A stretch of DNA of 64,000 nucleotides, from assembly GCF_001649575.2 (NCBI RefSeq), contig NC_051437.1, positions 13,763,259 through 13,827,258 of the forward strand. Direction: 5' to 3'. The notes under the pieces are model-generated. The model had not been told where the DNA came from. It searched no databases and saw nothing but the letters and a program-made list of their open reading frames with translations. This stretch comes from Kryptolebias marmoratus (taxonomy: Eukaryota; Chordata; Actinopteri; Cyprinodontiformes; Rivulidae). Positions 38,601 through 44,600 of this stretch are shown one piece after another. The translations under genes and the position numbers were made by a program. Each line of letters begins with the position of its first letter. The first letter of the stretch is position 1.

Positions 38601-41600
38601 GCGGCTCGAGGACTTCCAGCAAAGGATGCTGGGGGAATTTCCACAAGCCATCGCCATGCAGCACACCAACCAACCGGACGACACCATCCTGCAGAGTGAT
38701 GCTCAGTGTATCCACGTGTTAGCGTTGCAGGGACTCATTACAGAAAGAGGGGGCATTTTTATCAGATAGAAGAAGTTGATGCTGCTTGATTGCACGTTGA
38801 ATATAAATACAAAACACTGATATTGATTTCTAGGCTCAGACAATGAAGTTAAATGCTTTGTGTAAGCATTTTGAATATCCCTCCTGCTCTTCCTCTCCTG
38901 TGTGCATACTCCTGATTTGTCTTTTCCTTAACACTTGGCCTCTAGATCTGCAGATCTACGCTGTGACTCCAGTATCAGACATCTCTGACGTGCCTCAGCT
39001 GGAGCGTGTCCCTGAGCGGATCAAGAGCTTCTACCGCATCAACAATGTCAGCCGTTTCCACTACGACAGGCCCTTTCACAAGGGGCCCAAGGACCGCGAG
39101 AATGAGTTCAGGGTACGATGAGACAGCAGCCAAAAATCGAATTGTTAAAACTGCAGGGTAGTGCAGGTATTAGATAAACAGTAGTTTTAACAGACCTCTC
39201 AGGTGATGTAAGTTGGTTTACCTCCCCCTGGTGGCCTCAGTGAAGAACTTACTTTTTTTTTTTAAGTAATGGCTTAAAAGTGCTCTTAATGTTTCTCCTT
39301 TGCTTTAACAATACATTTGACAGGTAAATATAAACATCAGAGATAAGCATCATTGGATTTTATTTATTAAGAACAAAATATTGGAGATGAAATGATTCAG
39401 ATTTTGACTGGATGTTTATTTTGTCAGTTTTACATCCAGGCAGACATGTTGGTTTATTTGATTGTCTGTAGGTATAAAGTTTGGATTGCAATTGGCTTTA
39501 AATTTCATAATGATTTGCTCATCGAGCAGCTTTTAATGCTGCTTTGAGCATCATCTGACTGACCTGTTGGGGATTTATTAATATATTAACTGTAACTCTG
39601 TCAAGAAGAAAAGTTTAAAGTATCACAGTGGCATCCTCTCGAGCCGTAAAAGGGAAGAAGCACAAAGTAAAAAAGTCTTTTTGCATGAAAAAGTGAAGAT
39701 TATGTTAAAATTAAACACCCATCAATCTAGTAAATAATAAAAGTTGTGTTCTTTGAGCAAAGATCTCACATCATCTGTTAGCATTTGGAGTATGTGTTGA
39801 GGGTGACTCTCAGCTACAACCAGATCAAACTTTAGCTCAATATCTGTAAAATTATTATAACTTTGCTAGTGTTGCTTTGGTTGAACAGCTGTGGTGACCA
39901 TTTTGAATTGGGTGGACACCAAAAGTTATTCAATTAAATATGTATATCCACTGGTTCATGATAAATTTTGCTAACTGACAGTCTGATGAACACAAACTTA
40001 ACTTAAGATTTATTTACAGGATCATTACAGCTGTAAGGTTTCTGTCATTTTTACTTTAATTCCTTTGGATTTCTCAACATTTCAGCTCCTAATATTTTCT
40101 TTCTGTACCATCAATTTATGTAATATGAACATGTTGATATATTTTTTTTTATGCAGCATTGACTATGGTGCTGCTTAAGGATCACAATTACAAAAAAAAA
40201 AAACCCAAAACAAAACAAAAAAACATTAATTATTGGTCTCAGTGGACACATTACGATTTTTGCTTTCAATTTTTGGTTAGACTAAAAAGCAAATTTGCTT
40301 AATAGTTCTAGTAAAAAATGAACTTTGGCTTAAAATACACCTCGTTTTAAAATCAACCCTCTCAGCTAAAAAGTGTCAGATGCAAATTGTGACAACTAAA
40401 TATTTAAAGGGGCATTTAGTGTCAAGTTGTTATTTTTATGTTTTTGCCCCTCAGCAGCATAATTGAGTTACTTTAACTGATTAAATAGACAACATGGGAA
40501 CAACAGATGTTTAGAAATTAAAATAAAGTGTTTACATGCTACAGTATATTCCGTTTTTATTCCACAGTGTTGGTTTTAATGCCCGAAATGTTTCATGTGT
40601 AAAGCGTAATCAGAAATATCCAAAACCCTGATCCTAACCAGAATACGACACATGTAAACACATGCACAAGCTCTTGCTGTGATTCTAAATATTTTATCAG
40701 TAGATACTAGTTAATCATTATGTTTACTTTCAACTCTGCTTTGGTTTTTAGTGTGAAAAGCAGCCTCCAAGACGTTAGGGACATTGATATGCACAATAAA
40801 GTAGTTTTCTCTGACACAGTGACCCACATTTGGAGTCAGTCTACACAAAGGAGTAACATGTAGGTCAGCAGTTTACAGCAGAGCTTTTAGGAATCGCTGT
40901 TGCCTGCTCTGATTATTTCTCTGTAAAAACAAAGTCTGCTGCTCGCTGGGTTTTGCTTTGTACCACATCAGGCTGAGAGAATAATCTCACTTCTTTATCT
41001 GCATGTCTAACAGAGTCTGTGGATTGAGAGAACAACCCTGATCCTGTCCCGTCCCCTTCCCGGGATTGCCCGCTGGGCAGAAGTGGAAAGAAGAGAAGTG
41101 GTGAGGAGCTCAAACCTTCATCTCATTTAGAGTCACAATGTGGGACGTTCGATAAACTGTTAAGATGATTCCAGCTAGTTGCTCCCTGAGTTAGACCCCC
41201 ATTTACTTTACAGTTTTTAGTAATCGTCTGTCATACCTTCATTGCCAGGTGGAGGTGAGCCCTCTGGAGAATGCCATTTACGTGGTGGAGAATAAAACCC
41301 AGGAGCTGCGGACTTTGATCAGCCAGTACCAGCACAGACAGCACCATGGCAACATCAACCCGCTCAGCATGTGCCTCAACGGCGTCATCGATGCCGCTGT
41401 GAACGGAGGCATCGCCAGATATCAGGAGGTACCGCTGCGGGGCACAGCGAGGGGAGGGGTGCAGCAGTGATGGCTGTCAGGCTGGTTTCAGGAGAAAACT
41501 TTATCTTTTTACGTTTCATCCTCTGCCACAGGCCTTCTTTGATAAGGACTACATCAGCAGTCACCCGGAGGATACGGAGAGGATCACACATCTGAAGGAT

Positions 41601-44600
41601 CTCATGCAGGAGCAGGTCCGAACCCGGTTTAAATCGCTCAGCTGAAACAGAGCTACTTAGAAAATACAGTGTTGTAAATGAATGCATATTTTTACTGCCC
41701 CCCCCNNNNNNNNNNNNNNNNNNNNNNNNNNNNNNNNNNNNNNAATCCCCCCAATAACAGGTGCACATTCTTGGAGTGGGGCTGGCTGTTCACGAGAAAC
41801 TGGTGCACCCAGAAATGCGCCCTCTGCACAAAAAGCTTGTAGATCAGTTCCACATGATGAGGACCGGTCTGCACCATGTGAGTAAACCCTCCTCATGACT
41901 GGATGGAACACATACGTTCTTCCACTGTACTAAAATGAAGCCCAAATATCTCTGAAATGGTTGCTTTTATGCTGCCACTTTTGCAGACAGCAGGCAGTTT
42001 TTTCCACAGCGTTCACGAGTGTGCATACAGGCCACAGCGTGTTGTGGTTTTTAAAAAGCTGAATGTATGATTGCTGGTTTGAGCTGTGTAAATATTCAGA
42101 GCAGTATATGGTTGGGTCCCAGCAGTGTGTTCCCGGCGTTGATCGATTCGGCCCGGCAGGCTGTTCGGGAGTCAACTCTCCCAGAGGCATCCTCTCCTCC
42201 CACAACCACATGAGTCCTGAGAGTGTGCGCCTCATGCACAGACACAGGTCAGTCACCACAACTTTAATCTGCCTGAATCATGCCATTCATCTGCACTTAA
42301 TTCAGACCTGACGATAAATAAAGTGGTTCAAATTTTAGGACATGTTTAAACTTAAAAGTATTTTATTTTTATACAGGAGAGAACATCAACGTCATTTAAC
42401 ATTTTAGGTTTGAACAACCAAGACTCCTTAAAACAATATCTTTAAAGGGACAGTTCAAGCCCTTTGAAGTGGGTCTCTGTTGAACAGTTATTTACAATTA
42501 TTACTTTACCTGTTGTAGACAGCTCTTTGAATTACCTCAGTTTGGAGGAATAAAGTTTAAGTCTAACTGGACTGATGAGCTACTGGCTAGTCCAAGTGGG
42601 GCCAAAGCCAAAGTGGATTGCTTCTGTCTTAAAACAACTCTAGTCTCAAAAAATTAACAGCTGTTCCTGCAAATGCTATTTGTAAACCTTTACATCACTG
42701 TCACGTTCACATAACATAATTATTCCAACTGAAAAAATACAATATTCTTGCTAGTTTGGGACAAAAGGGCTACAGCTAGCTGCTACTGCTGCTATTTGGA
42801 TTTACAAATAGCCACAGAAGTTTATGTGAATACTTGTGTATTGCAAAATTGATGACCTTATAAAAGTTTGTAGAATAGTGGTCTGATAAACAACCAAATT
42901 TTTTAAACTAATAGAAATTTAAGAGAAGCCACTTAAGTCCTGGTCCTGCTCACATTAACCTTTAGCTAGTCAGTCCAATCAGAATAATTTCACTTTACCT
43001 ACATAAGTCCCTTTGAGAGGCAGCAGCTCTTCTTTCAGAGAGTCTTGGTCAAAATGGGAGCTCAGGTACAAGTTAACAACAGCCATGTAAAAGCTTCAAT
43101 TCAAGACGAACACAAATAAAAGACAAATTTACACATGAATAAACGATAAAAGGAAGCATGGGTTAAAGACAGTGGGGGAAATAAACCAAACCAAACCAAA
43201 CAAGCTACGTCCAAGAGCCAAGAGAATCAGTTACTCGTTTCTCTCAGGGCAGATTTTTAAAGCCCTTTAAAACTGTGATAAGAGGGGAGTGTCAAAAGGT
43301 TAATGGGGCAAAAGAGGGGGAAAAAACAGTATAACTAAGTTCTGACTGTATCAAAGGGACATATAAATGAATTTTTGAAATGGACCTATACCGTAACTGT
43401 TTGTGTGATATAATAAAAGGCTGGAGATACAGATGGGTAGTTTAGGTTGTAGAGGTATCTACAAAAGGTAATATATTTATTGTATGCTATCTTTCCACTG
43501 AAGCCCAATTCAAAAGATCTAAACCATCTCTTTAACATTTCTATTACTTTAACCACTATACATTGCAGTATATATAATTTTGAGAAGGAACTAGAATCTA
43601 AAATGCAGCACGATCGCTTCTCTTCAATCCCAAAACTGCTCATCTTCTAAAGATGGAGCTTCACAAGCATGACTGAATGAATGATGTCCAACATCATCTT
43701 TGTCCCGCAGCCCTCTGAACCTGCAGGGTTCGATCCGCCACTCTTCTTCCTCCCTGTCTTCTCACACGTCGAGCGAGGCCGGAAACCTCGTCATAATGAC
43801 CGACGGGCTGATGGGCGAGCACCCCGAGGAGGCGTTACACATGCAGGTACGACTCCCAAAATCTGCCCGCGCCACCATTCAAATATAAATGTGACTCTCA
43901 CTTTTATTAGTGACAATGTTTATCTTACTGCATAAGTGCTATTTTCATTTCCATTTATTTAAATAAAACTTGTTAAAAACAGCTTTTTAATTTTAGGACC
44001 TAACTTGTTTTTTTTTCAGCCGAGCCCGTCCTCCTCCAGCTTGAGCTCAATCCGCTCTAATTCCTCTCAGATTATCAACTCTGCTCCGTCAAGTGCCAGA
44101 GGTAAGAAACCCATCAAATTCAGTCACGGGCTGTACTTTAAACTGACCGAAATTCCCTTAATTTTGAATTTTGAATTTTGAATTTTATTCATGTAGCCAC
44201 AGAGTAGTAACAGAACAGCAACAAAAGATTAATTATCTTAAGATTTTTTGTAAAGGCAAGACAACATGGATTTCATAGACATGAAAGCAGTTTATTTATT
44301 TGATTTTTATCTCTTTGCAGGCTCTCCATCTTTGCCCGATAAGGCCAAACACAACCGAGAAGTGATGATGCTTTTGCCGTCTCACCGTGAGAGGGCCAAC
44401 AACATGTACTACAACATGGCAGAGAATGGACAGGTGTGGCAGATCGACAGTACCATATCTGTGTGTTCATGTGCCAAAAGAATCGGTTGAAAAATGTGGA
44501 AATCACTTAAATTAATGGAACTTTTTTTTTTCATTTTTAGCAGAATAACCACATGCAGCGTGCCTTACCTCAACAAGTTAGCCCCTGTAAGCCTTGCACA

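Noticed and set aside
43700..43888. Extension of exon 47 past HMQ (VRLPKSARATIQI)
   Set aside because: It runs into an in-frame TAA within the intron, and GTACGA is an adequate donor with continuous phase to 44020.
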